Notes: a model not told the origin generated them from the sequence alone. A DNA stretch of 64,000 bases from Mesorhizobium loti (GCF_002858745.1 NZ_PJRO01000010.1:124001-188000); one strand, 5' to 3'. Counted from the first letter of the stretch, positions 18,522 through 28,161 are shown. Numbers and translations are program-made.

Positions 18522-19812
18522 GCGCCAGCCTCAGCGGCAGGAACAGCGCCTTGCCCTTGCGGCCAGTCGCGTCCTTGACCCGATTGGTCCACTCCTTCCA
18601 TACCGTCGCTGTCCAGGGCTCTTCCGGCAGAAGATCGAACGCATCACGCAAGAACTGAAGCTCCTCCGGTTCGAACTCAGGCTTGTCGAGCGGGCCATCA
18701 TGGACGATGCGCCACCAGGCGACCGCATCGCTCAGACGGTCGAGATTGCCACGCACCACGTTCCAGAACTGTTCTGCCTCGTCGCCGGAAATACCAAGCA
18801 CGGCAAGGCGATCGCGGGCATCGGCAAAGGAAAGCGTGTGCATCAGGCCACGGTTCAGCACCACCAGTTCTTGCGGATCAAACTTGGCGGCGGATTTGGA
18901 TGTTGCCGCGGGGTCGAAATGCGCTGCCAGCTCGCTCATATCAGGCATCGGCAGAACGTTTTCGGACGTGCCGATCAGGACCGCGAGTGACGCGACCGCC
19001 ATCGGCTCGATACCGTCCGAGCGCAGCCCTTCGATCGAAAGTGAGCCGGTTCGCTTGGAAAGTCCCTCTCCCGTCGTGGTGGTCAGAAGATTGTGGTGAC
19101 CGAAGATCGGGGCATCCGCCCCAAGTGCCTTGAACAACGCGATCTGCACGCCGGTGTTGGTGACATGATCGTCGCCGCGGATGACGTGGCTGATGCCCAT
19201 CTCGACATCGTCGACCACCGAAGGCAGCGTGTAGAGATAGGTGCCGTCTTCGCGCACCAGAACCGGATCCGACACCGAGGCCAGATCGACGGTCTCCTCG
19301 CCGCGGACGAGGTCGTTCCAATGAATATCGGTGCGCTCCGGTTCCTGAGGGTCACCCTTGAAGTTGGGCAACAGGAACCGCCAGTGCGGGCGGCGGCCGT
19401 CGGTCTCGAGGTCGGCGAGTTGCTTGGCGGTCAAGGCCAGGGACTCCCGTCCATAGACAGGAGGCAAGCCGCGCGTACGACGGATCTTGCGCCGCAAATC
19501 CAATTCCTCTGGAGTTTCATAGCAGGGGTAAAGCACCCCGGCCTGCTTCAGGCGCTCGACGGCGGCGTCATAGATGGGCACACGGCGCGACTGATAATCG
19601 GTGGCGTCCGGGAAGATGCCCAGCCAATGCAGGTCATAGAGGATCGAATCTGCATATTCCTGCCTCGAGCGCAGCGTGTCAGTGTCGTCGAAACGCTGGA
19701 TGAAGCGGCCCTTGTGCTTTTGCGCGAACAGCCAGTTGAAAAGCGCGGTACGCGCGTTGCCGATATGAATGCGGCCGGTGGGTGACGGGGCAAAACGGAC
19801 GGTTACTGTCAT
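18439..19812 (-). CDS. gltX: Glutamyl-tRNA synthetase
   Basis: 457 residues. Class I signatures are HIGN at residues 16-19 (HIGH) and LSKRTG (KMSKS). It charges tRNA-Glu and, in alphaproteobacteria that use the amidotransferase route, often also tRNA-Gln. Many Rhizobiales have two gltX genes; the LSKRTG form suggests this is the diverged second copy, but the other is not in the window. The start is ATG 19812 (MTVTVRFAPSPTG), the classic N-terminus; a 41-residue extension is rejected. Its end overlaps the DUF2865 gene by 83 bp on the other strand. Confidence 0.93.
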   Translation of the reverse strand: MTVTVRFAPSPTGRIHIGNARTALFNWLFAQKHKGRFIQRFDDTDTLRSRQEYADSILYDLHWLGIFPDATDYQSRRVPIYDAAVERLKQAGVLYPCYETPEELDLRRKIRRTRGLPPVYGRESLALTAKQLADLETDGRRPHWRFLLPNFKGDPQEPERTDIHWNDLVRGEETVDLASVSDPVLVREDGTYLYTLPSVVDDVEMGISHVIRGDDHVTNTGVQIALFKALGADAPIFGHHNLLTTTTGEGLSKRTGSLSIEGLRSDGIEPMAVASLAVLIGTSENVLPMPDMSELAAHFDPAATSKSAAKFDPQELVVLNRGLMHTLSFADARDRLAVLGISGDEAEQFWNVVRGNLDRLSDAVAWWRIVHDGPLDKPEFEPEELQFLRDAFDLLPEEPWTATVWKEWTNRVKDATGRKGKALFLPLRLALTGLVSGPELADLLPLLGREGTLARRP

Positions 19813-19904
19813 GAACGGGGCGTACCGGATGAGTTGGACCTTGGCAAGGCGCGCCTTAAAACTGAGATCCGCCGGAAATAGGGCCAATTCCTTCGAATGA
19901 AAAA

Positions 19905-19933
19905 GCAGCGGGCCGCCTCTTTCGAAGCGGCCC
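19905..19933 (-). terminator. Probable terminator of the ABC exporter gene
   Basis: Stem GGGCCGC (19910-19916) with GCGGCCC (19927-19933). Read on the minus strand it is followed, after a short gap, by a CTTTTTC run. It separates the exporter gene from gltX. Confidence 0.65.
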
Positions 19934-19958
19934 ACACTATTTTCGCAGCTTGCCAGGA

Positions 19959-21776
19959 TCAGACGAGACCTTTGGTCAATTCCAGCGCCTGCCGCTCGAA
20001 CAGCCGGCGATAGATACCACCGCTCAGCCGGATCAGCTCTTCATGCGAGCCTTCTTCGACGATCTTGCCGCGATCGAAGACCAGCAGACGGTCGAGTGCC
20101 CTCACCGTCGACAGACGGTGGGCGATGACCAACGTGGTGCGGCCGACCATCAGTCTTTCCATGGCCTGCTGGATCAGCACTTCCGACTCCGAATCGAGGC
20201 TCGAAGTCGCCTCGTCCAGGATCAGGATCGGCGCATCAGCCAGGAAGGCACGCGCAATCGCCACACGCTGGCGTTCACCGCCTGACAGCTTGACACCACG
20301 CTCACCGACCAATGTGCCATAGCCCTTGGGCAGCCTGGTGATGAAGTCGTGCGCACTGGCGAGACGCGCTGCCTCCTCGATCTCGGCCTGGGTGGCATCC
20401 GGCCTCGCATAAGCGATGTTTTCGGCAAGCGAGCGATGGAACAGGATCGGCTCCTGCTGAACGATGGCCACCTGCTGGCGCAGCGATGACTGCGTGACCT
20501 GCGAGATATCCTGGCCATCGATAAGGATGCGGCCGCCGCTGATGTCGTAAAGCCTCTGGATCAGCTTGACGAAGGTCGTTTTGCCTGATCCGGAGTGGCC
20601 AACAAGGCCCACACGTTCTCCAGGCTCGATCGCCACGGAGAAGTCGCGGTAAAGCGGTTCGCGATGGCTGCCATAATGGAAGGTGACGTGATCGAACACG
20701 ATGCCGCCATCGGTGATGCGGGACGGCTCAGCTCCAGGCACATCCTCGATGCCGAGCGGCTGCGCCTGGAAGTCGACCAGTTCCTCCATGTCGTTGATCG
20801 AGCGCTGGAGATTGCGGATATGCATGCCGATATCGCGCAGATAGCCCTGCAACACGAAGAACGACGTCAGCACGAAAGCGACGTCGCCGGCGGAAGCCTG
20901 GCCGCGCAACCACAACAACAGCACGACACCGATGACGGCCGTGCGCAGGATCAACAACATCACGCCCTGCACGGTGCCGTTGACCGTGCCGCGGTTCCAG
21001 GTGCGTGCCGTGCGGTGATGCCACTTGGTGACAACCTCGGTAAGCCGCTGCTCTTCCCGCGACTCCGCGCCGAAACCTTTCACCACTGCGTTGCAGCTCA
21101 CGGCATCCGCCAAGGAACCGCCAAGTCGCGTATCCCACGAATTGGCGAGTCTTGCAGCCGGCGCAACATAGGCGAGCGACAACACCGCGGTGACGGTGAT
21201 GAAGACCAGCGAACCGATCGCCACGACAAGGCCCATCAACGGCCAGTACCAGCCGAGCAGCACAGTCGAACCCACCAACATGACTACCGATGGGAACAGC
21301 GCGACCAGGATCGTGTCATTGAGAAGGTCCAGCGCCCACATGCCGCGGGTGACCTTGCGCACTGTCGAGCCGGCAAAAGAATTGGCATGCCAATCAGTCG
21401 AGAAGCGTTGCACGCGATGAAATGCATCGGCACAGATGTCCGACATCATCTTCAAAGTCAGTTCAACGATGGCGTAGAAACCGAAATTGCGGAAAATGAC
21501 CGAGGACAGTGCCAGTCCGATCAGCGCCACGAATGCGGCAATGGCGGCATTCCATGCCTCGTCGCCTGATGCGGCCCCTGAAGCCACGGCATCGACGAGA
21601 CGGCCGGAATAGAGCGGAGTCAGTACGTCGGCCAGCGTCGAGAGCAAAATCATCGACATGATGAACAGTACCCTCAGCGGCTGGCGCCGCCAGTGAACAA
21701 GAGTGAAGCCAAGAACGCTGCCGAATGCGCCAGCGCGCAAATCGATCTTGAAACGTGTCATGATATTTGCAGGCAC
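19959..21776 (-). CDS. ABC exporter, fused membrane and ATPase domains
   Basis: 605 residues. The N-terminal half has about six membrane helices of the ABC exporter type. The ATPase half carries Walker A GHSGSGKTT, Q-loop, signature LSGGERQR, Walker B ILDEATSSLD and H-loop IAHRLST. It works as a dimer in the inner membrane. The substrate is unknown; the family covers lipids, peptides, drugs and polysaccharides. ATG 21776 and ATG 21761 (MTRFKID) are both possible starts. It forms its own unit with a terminator on the downstream side. Confidence 0.88.
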   Translation of the reverse strand: MPANIMTRFKIDLRAGAFGSVLGFTLVHWRRQPLRVLFIMSMILLSTLADVLTPLYSGRLVDAVASGAASGDEAWNAAIAAFVALIGLALSSVIFRNFGFYAIVELTLKMMSDICADAFHRVQRFSTDWHANSFAGSTVRKVTRGMWALDLLNDTILVALFPSVVMLVGSTVLLGWYWPLMGLVVAIGSLVFITVTAVLSLAYVAPAARLANSWDTRLGGSLADAVSCNAVVKGFGAESREEQRLTEVVTKWHHRTARTWNRGTVNGTVQGVMLLILRTAVIGVVLLLWLRGQASAGDVAFVLTSFFVLQGYLRDIGMHIRNLQRSINDMEELVDFQAQPLGIEDVPGAEPSRITDGGIVFDHVTFHYGSHREPLYRDFSVAIEPGERVGLVGHSGSGKTTFVKLIQRLYDISGGRILIDGQDISQVTQSSLRQQVAIVQQEPILFHRSLAENIAYARPDATQAEIEEAARLASAHDFITRLPKGYGTLVGERGVKLSGGERQRVAIARAFLADAPILILDEATSSLDSESEVLIQQAMERLMVGRTTLVIAHRLSTVRALDRLLVFDRGKIVEEGSHEELIRLSGGIYRRLFERQALELTKGLV

Positions 21777-22138
21777 AATCGTGCCTGATCCCGAAAAAGT
21801 GTAAAGAAAACACCGCCTTGAAGGGCTAAATCGCCGCCCTGGATGCGGATGCGAAAATGGATTTGACCAGCCCTATGCCGGGCGGTGGTCGAGGTATTCC
21901 GGAGCCTATCCTGCGATGGCCGGTTCCCGCGGGAACGGCCTCGAAGACCTAGGCTTCGCTACCCCGTATAGAATTTTCAAATGCCATCATTCGTATCCTC
22001 CCGGTTAGGGAATCGCGGATGCAGACCTTATAGGAGAGGCATTTTGCCGCGCCAACCCCGGCTCTGTCACAAATGTGCCGTGGCATAACCGGTGAGGCTA
22101 TGCTGCAACACTCAGGTCACTCGGCTATCGGGCAACGA
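21777..22138. other. Intergenic stretch without a recognised gene
   Basis: 362 bp between two minus-strand genes. It should hold the promoter of the ABC exporter. A 14-bp perfect palindrome GTTCCCGCGGGAAC (21923-21936) is flanked by GGCC on both sides and could form a hairpin. I see no supported ORF or RNA gene. Confidence 0.6.
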
Positions 22139-22552
22139 TCACCGGCTGCGTCTGAGATGCATCGCCTTGCCGTCGGTGGAAACCTCGAAGCCGAAACCAG
22201 CATAAAGCGAATGCGCATCGGCGGTGCGAAGGCTCCAACCTGCCACGCTGGCCAGATCCGGATGATCGAGCAACGCCCGGATCAGCTTCTTGCCAATGCC
22301 GGCGCCACGGCGTTCCGGCCAGACGATGACGTCGCAGAGATAGGCAAAGCAGGCATAGTCCGTGATCACGCGTGCAAATCCCACCTGTTGGTTGTCCAGG
22401 AAAGCCGCGACACAGAGCGAGTTGTCGAAGGCACGCCGGTGGATGTCACCACTGCGTTGCGCCCCCCAGTAACTCGCCTTGATAACCTCGGATGTCGCAG
22501 CGAAATCGATGCGATCCGGATCGAAGGAAATCTCGACTTCGGCCACGTTCAA
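22139..22552 (-). CDS. GNAT-family N-acetyltransferase
   Basis: 137 residues with the GNAT fold: the acetyl-CoA loop appears as RRGAGIGKKLIRALL (about residues 80-94), preceded by the strand AYLCDVIVWPE. The C-terminal AHSLYAGFGFE is typical of the second half. The acceptor is unknown. The farthest start is a TTG at 22552 overlapping the nadE stop (TTGA); GTG 22546 is an alternative. The tight coupling to nadE suggests one transcript. Confidence 0.8.
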   Translation of the reverse strand: MNVAEVEISFDPDRIDFAATSEVIKASYWGAQRSGDIHRRAFDNSLCVAAFLDNQQVGFARVITDYACFAYLCDVIVWPERRGAGIGKKLIRALLDHPDLASVAGWSLRTADAHSLYAGFGFEVSTDGKAMHLRRSR

Positions 22553-24228
22553 GTCCGGTCCCGGAAGCGGTTGGTGATCGGGTAGCGGCGATCGCGACCG
22601 AAATTCTTCTTGGTGATCTTCACGCCTGGCGCGGCCTGCCGGCGCTTGTATTCGGCGATGTAGAGAAGATGTTCGATGCGCTCGACTGTAGCGCGATCAT
22701 GGCCGCGCTTGACGATGTCGTCGACACCCATCTCATTCTCGACGAGGCATTCCAGGATGTCGTCGAGAACCGGATAGGGCGGCAACGAATCCTGGTCGGT
22801 CTGGTTCGGACGCAATTCGGCTGAGGGCGCCTTGTCGATGATGTTCTTCGGAATGACCTCGCCCGAAGGCCCAAGTGCCCCCGGCGGCACATGCGTGTTG
22901 CGCCAGCGCGAGAGCGCATAGACCTGCATCTTGTAGAGATCCTTGATCGGATTGAAGCCGCCATTCATGTCGCCATAAAGCGTGGCGTAGCCGACCGACA
23001 TTTCCGACTTGTTGCCGGTGGTGACGACCATGGAGCCAAACTTGTTGGAGATTGCCATCAGGATGGTGCCGCGAGCGCGGCTCTGCAGGTTCTCTTCGGT
23101 GATCCCCTCCTTCGTGCCTTGGAAGAGTTGCGTCAGCGCATGCGAGAACCCATCGACCGGCTCGAAGATCGGCACAATGTCGTAGCGACAGCCAAGTGCG
23201 CGGGCACAATCCTCGGCATCCTTCAGCGAATCCTTGGAAGTATAGCGATAAGGCATCATAACCGCGCGCAGCCGCTCTTCGCCCAGCGCATCGACGGCAA
23301 GGGCAGCGCAGATCGCGGAATCGATGCCGCCGGACAACCCCAGAACGACGTTCTTGAAGCCGTTCTTGTTGACGTAATCCCGAAGGCCCAGCATGCAGGC
23401 GCGGTAGTCGGCCTCCTCCTGGTCGGGGATTTTCGACATCGGCCCTTCCGCGCATACCCAGCCGTCGGCGGTACGCTTCCACTCGGTGACGGCAAGCGTC
23501 TCTTCGAACTGGCTCATCTGGAAGGCGAGCGTTTTATCCGAATTGAAGGCAAAGCTCGCACCGTCGAACACGAGTTCGTCCTGGCCGCCGATCTGGTTGG
23601 CGAACAGGAGCGGAAGACCACTCTCGATGATCTGGCGCAGCACCACCTGATGGCGCACATCGAGCTTACCGCGATAATAAGGCGAGCCGTTCGGCACCAG
23701 CAGGAGTTCCGCTCCACTCTCGGCCAGCGTTTCGCAGACGCCGATATCGTTCCATATTTCCTCGCAGATCGGGATACCGATGCGCACCCCGCGGAAATTG
23801 GTGGGGCCGGAGATCGAGCCTTCCGAGAAGACCCGCTTCTCATCGAACTCGCCATAGTTCGGCAGGTCGACCTTATCGCGGGTGGAGAGGATTTTTCCTC
23901 CGTCGAGCACGGCCACAGAATTGTGCCGGCCTTTCTCGCCTTGCCTTGGAAATCCAACGATGATGCCAGGACCACCATCCCCAGTTTCACGCGCCAACTC
24001 TTCTATCGCCTTGAGGCAGGCTTCCAGGAACGCCGGTTTCAGCACCAAATCCTCCGGCGGATAACCGGAAATGAAGAGTTCCGTAAGCAGGACGAGGTCG
24101 GCGCCCTGGCGGGCTGCATCCGTCCTCGCCGCGCGCGCTTTGGCGAGATTGCCGGCGATGTCGCCGACAGTCGGGTTCAACTGAGCAACGGCAATGCGGA
24201 GCGTATCGGGGGCGGTCTTGCTGGTCAT
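22549..24228 (-). CDS. nadE: Glutamine-dependent NAD+ synthetase
   Basis: 559 residues. The N-terminal nitrilase-type glutaminase domain shows Glu in LLTELFISGYPPEDL, Lys in RDKVDLPNYGEFDE and Cys in IPICEEIWND. The C-terminal synthetase domain has the ATP motif LSGGIDSA and the TGNKSE segment. It amidates nicotinic acid adenine dinucleotide in the last step of NAD+ synthesis, using ammonia channelled from glutamine. The start is ATG 24228 (MTSKTAP); the 12-residue extension is rejected. It is followed by the GNAT gene with a 4-bp overlap. Confidence 0.95.
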   Translation of the reverse strand: MTSKTAPDTLRIAVAQLNPTVGDIAGNLAKARAARTDAARQGADLVLLTELFISGYPPEDLVLKPAFLEACLKAIEELARETGDGGPGIIVGFPRQGEKGRHNSVAVLDGGKILSTRDKVDLPNYGEFDEKRVFSEGSISGPTNFRGVRIGIPICEEIWNDIGVCETLAESGAELLLVPNGSPYYRGKLDVRHQVVLRQIIESGLPLLFANQIGGQDELVFDGASFAFNSDKTLAFQMSQFEETLAVTEWKRTADGWVCAEGPMSKIPDQEEADYRACMLGLRDYVNKNGFKNVVLGLSGGIDSAICAALAVDALGEERLRAVMMPYRYTSKDSLKDAEDCARALGCRYDIVPIFEPVDGFSHALTQLFQGTKEGITEENLQSRARGTILMAISNKFGSMVVTTGNKSEMSVGYATLYGDMNGGFNPIKDLYKMQVYALSRWRNTHVPPGALGPSGEVIPKNIIDKAPSAELRPNQTDQDSLPPYPVLDDILECLVENEMGVDDIVKRGHDRATVERIEHLLYIAEYKRRQAAPGVKITKKNFGRDRRYPITNRFRDRT

Positions 24229-24282
24229 GTTCGCGGGTTTAGCGCGCCTCTCGGCATGCGGCAATGGCGATCGGCTAGGCCA

Positions 24283-24996
24283 CTATTCGCCAGTGTATTC
24301 GCGGATGGTCTCCGGCGCATGGTTCTCGCCGATCGACATCGAAAGAATGCGCGAGATGTGCTTGCGCGGCAGACCCGTTTCGATTGCCCAGATGTTGATC
24401 TGGGCCTGGATCTTGTCGAAGTCGCGCTTGGACGTCGGATTTTCGGCAATGTCCAGTCCGGCATCACGCAACGCCGCCGACATGTCTTTCGAGATGATAA
24501 AGCTATCCCATTCCAGCCAGCGCAACAGATATTGCCCGGTGTTGCCGCCGAGCCGACTGCCATGCTTGGCGAAATAGCCGGTCAGCCCGACCTGATCATC
24601 CGCCGGCCATGCCGCCAGGAACTTACCGAAAGAGCCGTATTCCTTGGAGACCCGTTCAACGAATGCGGCGTTCTCGCGTACTGAGCGGATTTTCTGCGGG
24701 TTGCGCACGATCCGCTTGTCGGCAGCGAGATCGTGCCAGAAATCGTCTGGCTGGAAGAGCAGTCGCTTAGGCTCGAAACCAAGAAAAGCTTCCTCGAAGC
24801 CGGGCCATTTCTGCTCGATGACCCTCCAGACGAACCCGGCCGCGAAGACGCGTTCTGCCATGGTCGAAAGCACGCGATCGTCAGGCACGTCCGCAAGTGT
24901 CGCATTGTCGGGCGCCGCGCCCAGCAGCGATGCGAGTACTGTATCACCACCCTTGCGCTTTGCGGCTCGGGCGCGAATCTGCTGAAAATCAAGCAT
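24283..24996 (-). CDS. DNA-3-methyladenine glycosylase I (Tag)-like
   Basis: 237 residues. The segment AAGFVWRVIEQKWPGFEEAFLGFEP, with later RNPQKIRSVRENA, follows the Tag pattern (AGxSWxxILxKRxxFRxAFxxFDP, then RNxxKIxAxxxNA). Tag removes 3-methyladenine from alkylated DNA. The N-terminal zinc-binding Cys-His elements of E. coli Tag are not evident, so this is a divergent branch common in Rhizobiales. It lies 54 bp upstream of nadE and is divergent from the DUF1003 gene, so it may lead the nadE transcript. Confidence 0.75.
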   Translation of the reverse strand: MLDFQQIRARAAKRKGGDTVLASLLGAAPDNATLADVPDDRVLSTMAERVFAAGFVWRVIEQKWPGFEEAFLGFEPKRLLFQPDDFWHDLAADKRIVRNPQKIRSVRENAAFVERVSKEYGSFGKFLAAWPADDQVGLTGYFAKHGSRLGGNTGQYLLRWLEWDSFIISKDMSAALRDAGLDIAENPTSKRDFDKIQAQINIWAIETGLPRKHISRILSMSIGENHAPETIREYTGE

Positions 24997-25093
24997 GTCT
25001 CACCCTCCCGAGCTGCGGTTTGGGCCGCGATGAAATGCTCCCACTATGTTCTATAGTTCGTTGAGACACGCAAGCACCAGCAAGGAGCAGCCC

Positions 25094-25672
25094 ATGCAAC
25101 GCAGGACCATGGCAGAGCTGGCCAGCCGCTGGCTGTCACGCAATGCGGATGCGCTGACCGACAGCGAGCGTCGCGTGCTGCAAAGTGCGATCGACCGCAA
25201 GACAGTATCTTTCTATGCAGGGGATACCGAACATCAGGGTGCCACCGCCGGCGCACGGGTTGCCGATGCTGTGGCCAGGATCGGCGGCTCGTGGAGCTTC
25301 ATCATTTCCTTCCTGGTGTTCCTGGTGGCCTGGGCAGCACTCAACAGCGTTTTTTTGGTCAGCGGAGCGTTCGATCCCTATCCCTACATCTTCCTCAACC
25401 TGGTGCTGTCGATGCTTGCGGCGATCCAGGCCCCGGTGATCATGATGTCGCAGAACCGGCAAGCCGAACGCGACCGCGCCGCTGCCGCGCACGACTATGA
25501 GGTCAACCTCAAAGCCGAAATCGAGATCATGGCGTTGCACGAGAAGCTGGACGAGTTACGGCACAACCAGATCATAGTGATGCGCGACGACATCAGGCAC
25601 CTTGCCGAGCAAATGCAACAGCTCGAGGAAAAACTTTTGTCGCGTGCCCGCCCAGCGCGATCTCGCAAATGA
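25094..25672 (+). CDS. DUF1003 membrane protein
   Basis: 192 residues. The core FIISFLVFLVAWAALN, then PYPYIFLNLVLSMLAAIQAPVIMMSQNRQ, is the DUF1003 signature: two membrane helices followed by a charged QNRQAERDR turn. The C-terminal part is a helical coiled coil (about 135-185). Function is unknown. The start is ATG 25094 with AAGGAG 6-12 nt upstream; the upstream extension is rejected. It overlaps the DedA gene by 4 bp (ATGA). Confidence 0.87.
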   Translation: MQRRTMAELASRWLSRNADALTDSERRVLQSAIDRKTVSFYAGDTEHQGATAGARVADAVARIGGSWSFIISFLVFLVAWAALNSVFLVSGAFDPYPYIFLNLVLSMLAAIQAPVIMMSQNRQAERDRAAAAHDYEVNLKAEIEIMALHEKLDELRHNQIIVMRDDIRHLAEQMQQLEEKLLSRARPARSRK

Positions 25673-26289
25673 CGGAAACGCTTCATCGGCTCATCGAACA
25701 GTATGGACTGCTGGCCGTTTTCCTCGGCTGCCTCGCCGAAGGCGAAACCGTCGCCATGCTCGGCGGCTTCTTTGCCCACCAGCACGTCCTCGTAGCCTGG
25801 CAGACGCTACTGGCCGTTTTTGCCGGTGCGTTTCTCGGCGATACCGCCTTCTTTGTGCTTGGACGAAGCTTCGCGCAAACCAGACTTGTGCAACGCATCA
25901 GCAGCAAGCCCGGCTTCAACCGCGCCCGTCAGCTTATCACCGAACACCCGAACATCTATGTGCTGTCAAACCGCTATATCTACGGCATGCGGGTTCTGGG
26001 CGGCATCGTTGCCGGTCTCTCCGGCATCGCAGCAGCCCGATTTCTCCTTCTGAATGCCATTTCTGCCGCCGTCTGGGCGACACTATTCTGCGGCTTTGGC
26101 TATCTGTTCGGCCTCGGCGCGGAACAAATCGTCGGCCGTGCACTGCTTCGCCACGAACGCCTGCTGGTCGCATTTGCAATCGGTGTCATCGTCATGACGA
26201 TCATGATTGCCGTGGCCCGAAGCCTGCTCCATCGGGAAAAAGCCCGGGAACGCCGGACCACCGAGGCAAATCAGAGCGGCGCGCCGTAG
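25669..26289 (+). CDS. DedA-family membrane protein
   Basis: 206 residues with four to five hydrophobic segments. The motifs E-GETVAMLGGFFA (start of the VTT/DedA domain) and RYIYGMRVLGGIVAGLSG, matching the conserved F/YxRxxxGxxAG pattern, are present. DedA proteins are undecaprenyl-phosphate or phospholipid flippases/scramblases that support envelope homeostasis. It is translationally coupled to the DUF1003 gene, so the two may act together. The 3' end overlaps the converging diacylglycerol kinase gene by 19 bp. Confidence 0.88.
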   Translation: MTETLHRLIEQYGLLAVFLGCLAEGETVAMLGGFFAHQHVLVAWQTLLAVFAGAFLGDTAFFVLGRSFAQTRLVQRISSKPGFNRARQLITEHPNIYVLSNRYIYGMRVLGGIVAGLSGIAAARFLLLNAISAAVWATLFCGFGYLFGLGAEQIVGRALLRHERLLVAFAIGVIVMTIMIAVARSLLHREKARERRTTEANQSGAP

Positions 26290-26630
26290 AGGCGTTCGAC
26301 AATGGCGAACAACCATACACCGGCGGCAAGAACAATGGAGATCAAAACCGCGAGCGAGCCGCAATCCTTGGCGAGCTGGATATCGATGTTGAACTCGCGG
26401 CTGATCGCGTCACAGGTTGCCTCGATGCCCGTGTTCAGGACTTCGACCATGATCAGGACAAGAACCACCCCGATCAGCAGTGCATAGCCGGCCCAGCTTG
26501 TCGCCACGAACCAGCCGAGTGGAATTGCCAGCACAAGCAGCATCAATTCCTGCTGGAAAGCCGCTTCACTTTGCGCGAGCCGGCGGAACGCGCGAACGGA
26601 GTTATGGAAAGCGTCGATCAGCCGCTTCAT
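26271..26630 (-). CDS. dgkA: Diacylglycerol kinase
   Basis: 119 residues, the usual length of prokaryotic DgkA. Three membrane helices and the signature EVLNTGIEATCDAIS are clear. It phosphorylates diacylglycerol left from glycerol-phosphate transfer reactions (e.g. osmoregulated glucan synthesis) back to phosphatidic acid. The start is ATG 26630 (MKRLIDAFHNS) with AAAGGGA upstream; the 30-residue longer form lacks support. Confidence 0.9.
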   Translation of the reverse strand: MKRLIDAFHNSVRAFRRLAQSEAAFQQELMLLVLAIPLGWFVATSWAGYALLIGVVLVLIMVEVLNTGIEATCDAISREFNIDIQLAKDCGSLAVLISIVLAAGVWLFAIVERLYGAPL

Positions 26631-26997
26631 GGAGTCCTGTCCCTTTCCGATGATCGGCTTTTTCGATTGCGCCTTTCGATGGGGTGGCGTGCTTATCCGA
26701 TATCCTCCGGTCGTCCGCAACCAAGATTGCCGATTCCGGTTCTTCTAAGCCTTAAATGAAAGCCGACAAAAATATCTTGGCCTGCTCTTGCATAACAAGC
26801 ACAGCCTCAAGTAGAAAAAAGCGCCGGAAAATCGGCAGGTTAAGAAAACTTTAGCGCTAGCACATCTAAGGTCTTGCAAGCGAAAGTCGTTGGCGGAACG
26901 TCTTTCGTGTCGATTCGACTTCGAAATGAGTTCTGCAACCGGCAGCTTAGAGACCTTTTGTTCTTGCGTCGGTTCTGGTGGGGGAATTGGGGTCTAA
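26631..26997. other. Intergenic stretch between dgkA and the diguanylate cyclase gene
   Basis: 367 bp, AT-richer than its surroundings, holding divergent promoters. At 26840-26854 the sequence TTAA-N7-TTAG is one base off a CtrA full site. No ORF or RNA gene is supported. Confidence 0.5.
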
Positions 26998-28068
26998 ATG
27001 CAGCCGGCAGCCGTCACGCCTGAGCGGAGTTCCGACATCGCGACCACCGTCGTCGCCACGATGCGGCAACTCGGCGTCATCGCAATGCCGCGCAATTACG
27101 AGATTTTCTACGAGGCGCTGGCCGGGACAAATCCGGAGCTCAGCCTTGCCGTGCTCGACCTCAGCAAGCGGCCAACACAGGACGATCTCGACCGCATCGG
27201 GCGTAAATTCTTCGCCCAAAACCACAAACATGGCATCGTCGATCATGTGCGGGATGTATTGGCGCGAGAACTCGAAGATATCGCCTCATTGCTGCGCAAC
27301 GAACGCAGTCATATCGAAAAATACGGCAAGATCCTCGACGAAACCTCCGACGGACTTGCGAACCGCAGCGTGATTTCCAAAGAGCTGCTGGAAAAGATCG
27401 TCGGCGCAGTCTCAACTGCAACCGCTTCGAGCATAGATCATGGCAAGCAGGTGGCGAGCACGCTAGGCGACAAGACTGCCGAGCTGGAAAGCGTCAAATC
27501 GAAGCTCGAGGAATACAAGCGCCTCGCCGACACTGACCCCCTGACCCAGGTCTGGAACCGCCGCGCTTTCGACGCCGAAATCGCGCGCATCTACAACAGC
27601 AACAAGGGTATCCTGTTCAACGCGCTGATCCTGGCCGATATCGACCGTTTCAAGGAGATCAACGATCGTTACGGCCACCCCGTGGGCGACAAGATCCTCA
27701 AAGACATCGCCGATATCTTCCAGACCAGCGTCTCAAGCGGCATGTTCGTCGCCCGCACCGGCGGCGAGGAATTCGCCCTCATCATCGAAGGCGCCAGCGA
27801 GGAAGTTACTTTCGACATTGCCGAGCGTATCCGCGTTCTGATCGAGCAGACCCCCTTCGTCAGCAGCCAAAGTGGCGCCAGCTACGGCACGGTGACGATT
27901 TCGATGGGTATCTGCATGGCTTCCGAGGCAATCGGACCGGAGGATCTCTATTCAAAAGCCGATCGCGCCCTCTACCGTTCCAAAGTCGAGGGCCGCAATC
28001 GTGTCACCCGCCATTCCGTTATGGGCGGCCGTGCCAGCAAGAATTGGCTGATCTACAAGAAAGACTAG
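26998..28068 (+). CDS. Diguanylate cyclase (GGDEF domain)
   Basis: 356 residues. The active site is GGEEF at residues 255-259, within a complete GGDEF domain (DPLTQVWNRRAFD to about residue 340). The positions where the RxxD product-inhibition site should be (five residues before GGEEF) read SSGM, so feedback inhibition by c-di-GMP is probably absent. The N-terminal 170 residues are soluble and helical, without recognisable sensor domain or membrane segment. It makes c-di-GMP in the cytoplasm. The ATG follows a GGGG stretch at 26988-26992; the gene stands alone. Confidence 0.92.
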   Translation: MQPAAVTPERSSDIATTVVATMRQLGVIAMPRNYEIFYEALAGTNPELSLAVLDLSKRPTQDDLDRIGRKFFAQNHKHGIVDHVRDVLARELEDIASLLRNERSHIEKYGKILDETSDGLANRSVISKELLEKIVGAVSTATASSIDHGKQVASTLGDKTAELESVKSKLEEYKRLADTDPLTQVWNRRAFDAEIARIYNSNKGILFNALILADIDRFKEINDRYGHPVGDKILKDIADIFQTSVSSGMFVARTGGEEFALIIEGASEEVTFDIAERIRVLIEQTPFVSSQSGASYGTVTISMGICMASEAIGPEDLYSKADRALYRSKVEGRNRVTRHSVMGGRASKNWLIYKKD

Positions 28069-28161
28069 CCTCGCCAACTAACGCTCGGACGAAGTTGAGC
28101 AACCGTTGAGATCGTTGCCGGCTGGTTTGTTCTTGTTTTGTTCCGAATTTCATCGAAAACC

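Noticed and set aside
22891..24684. 597-codon plus-strand frame
   Set aside because: Antisense to nadE and the Tag-like gene, both clearly real.
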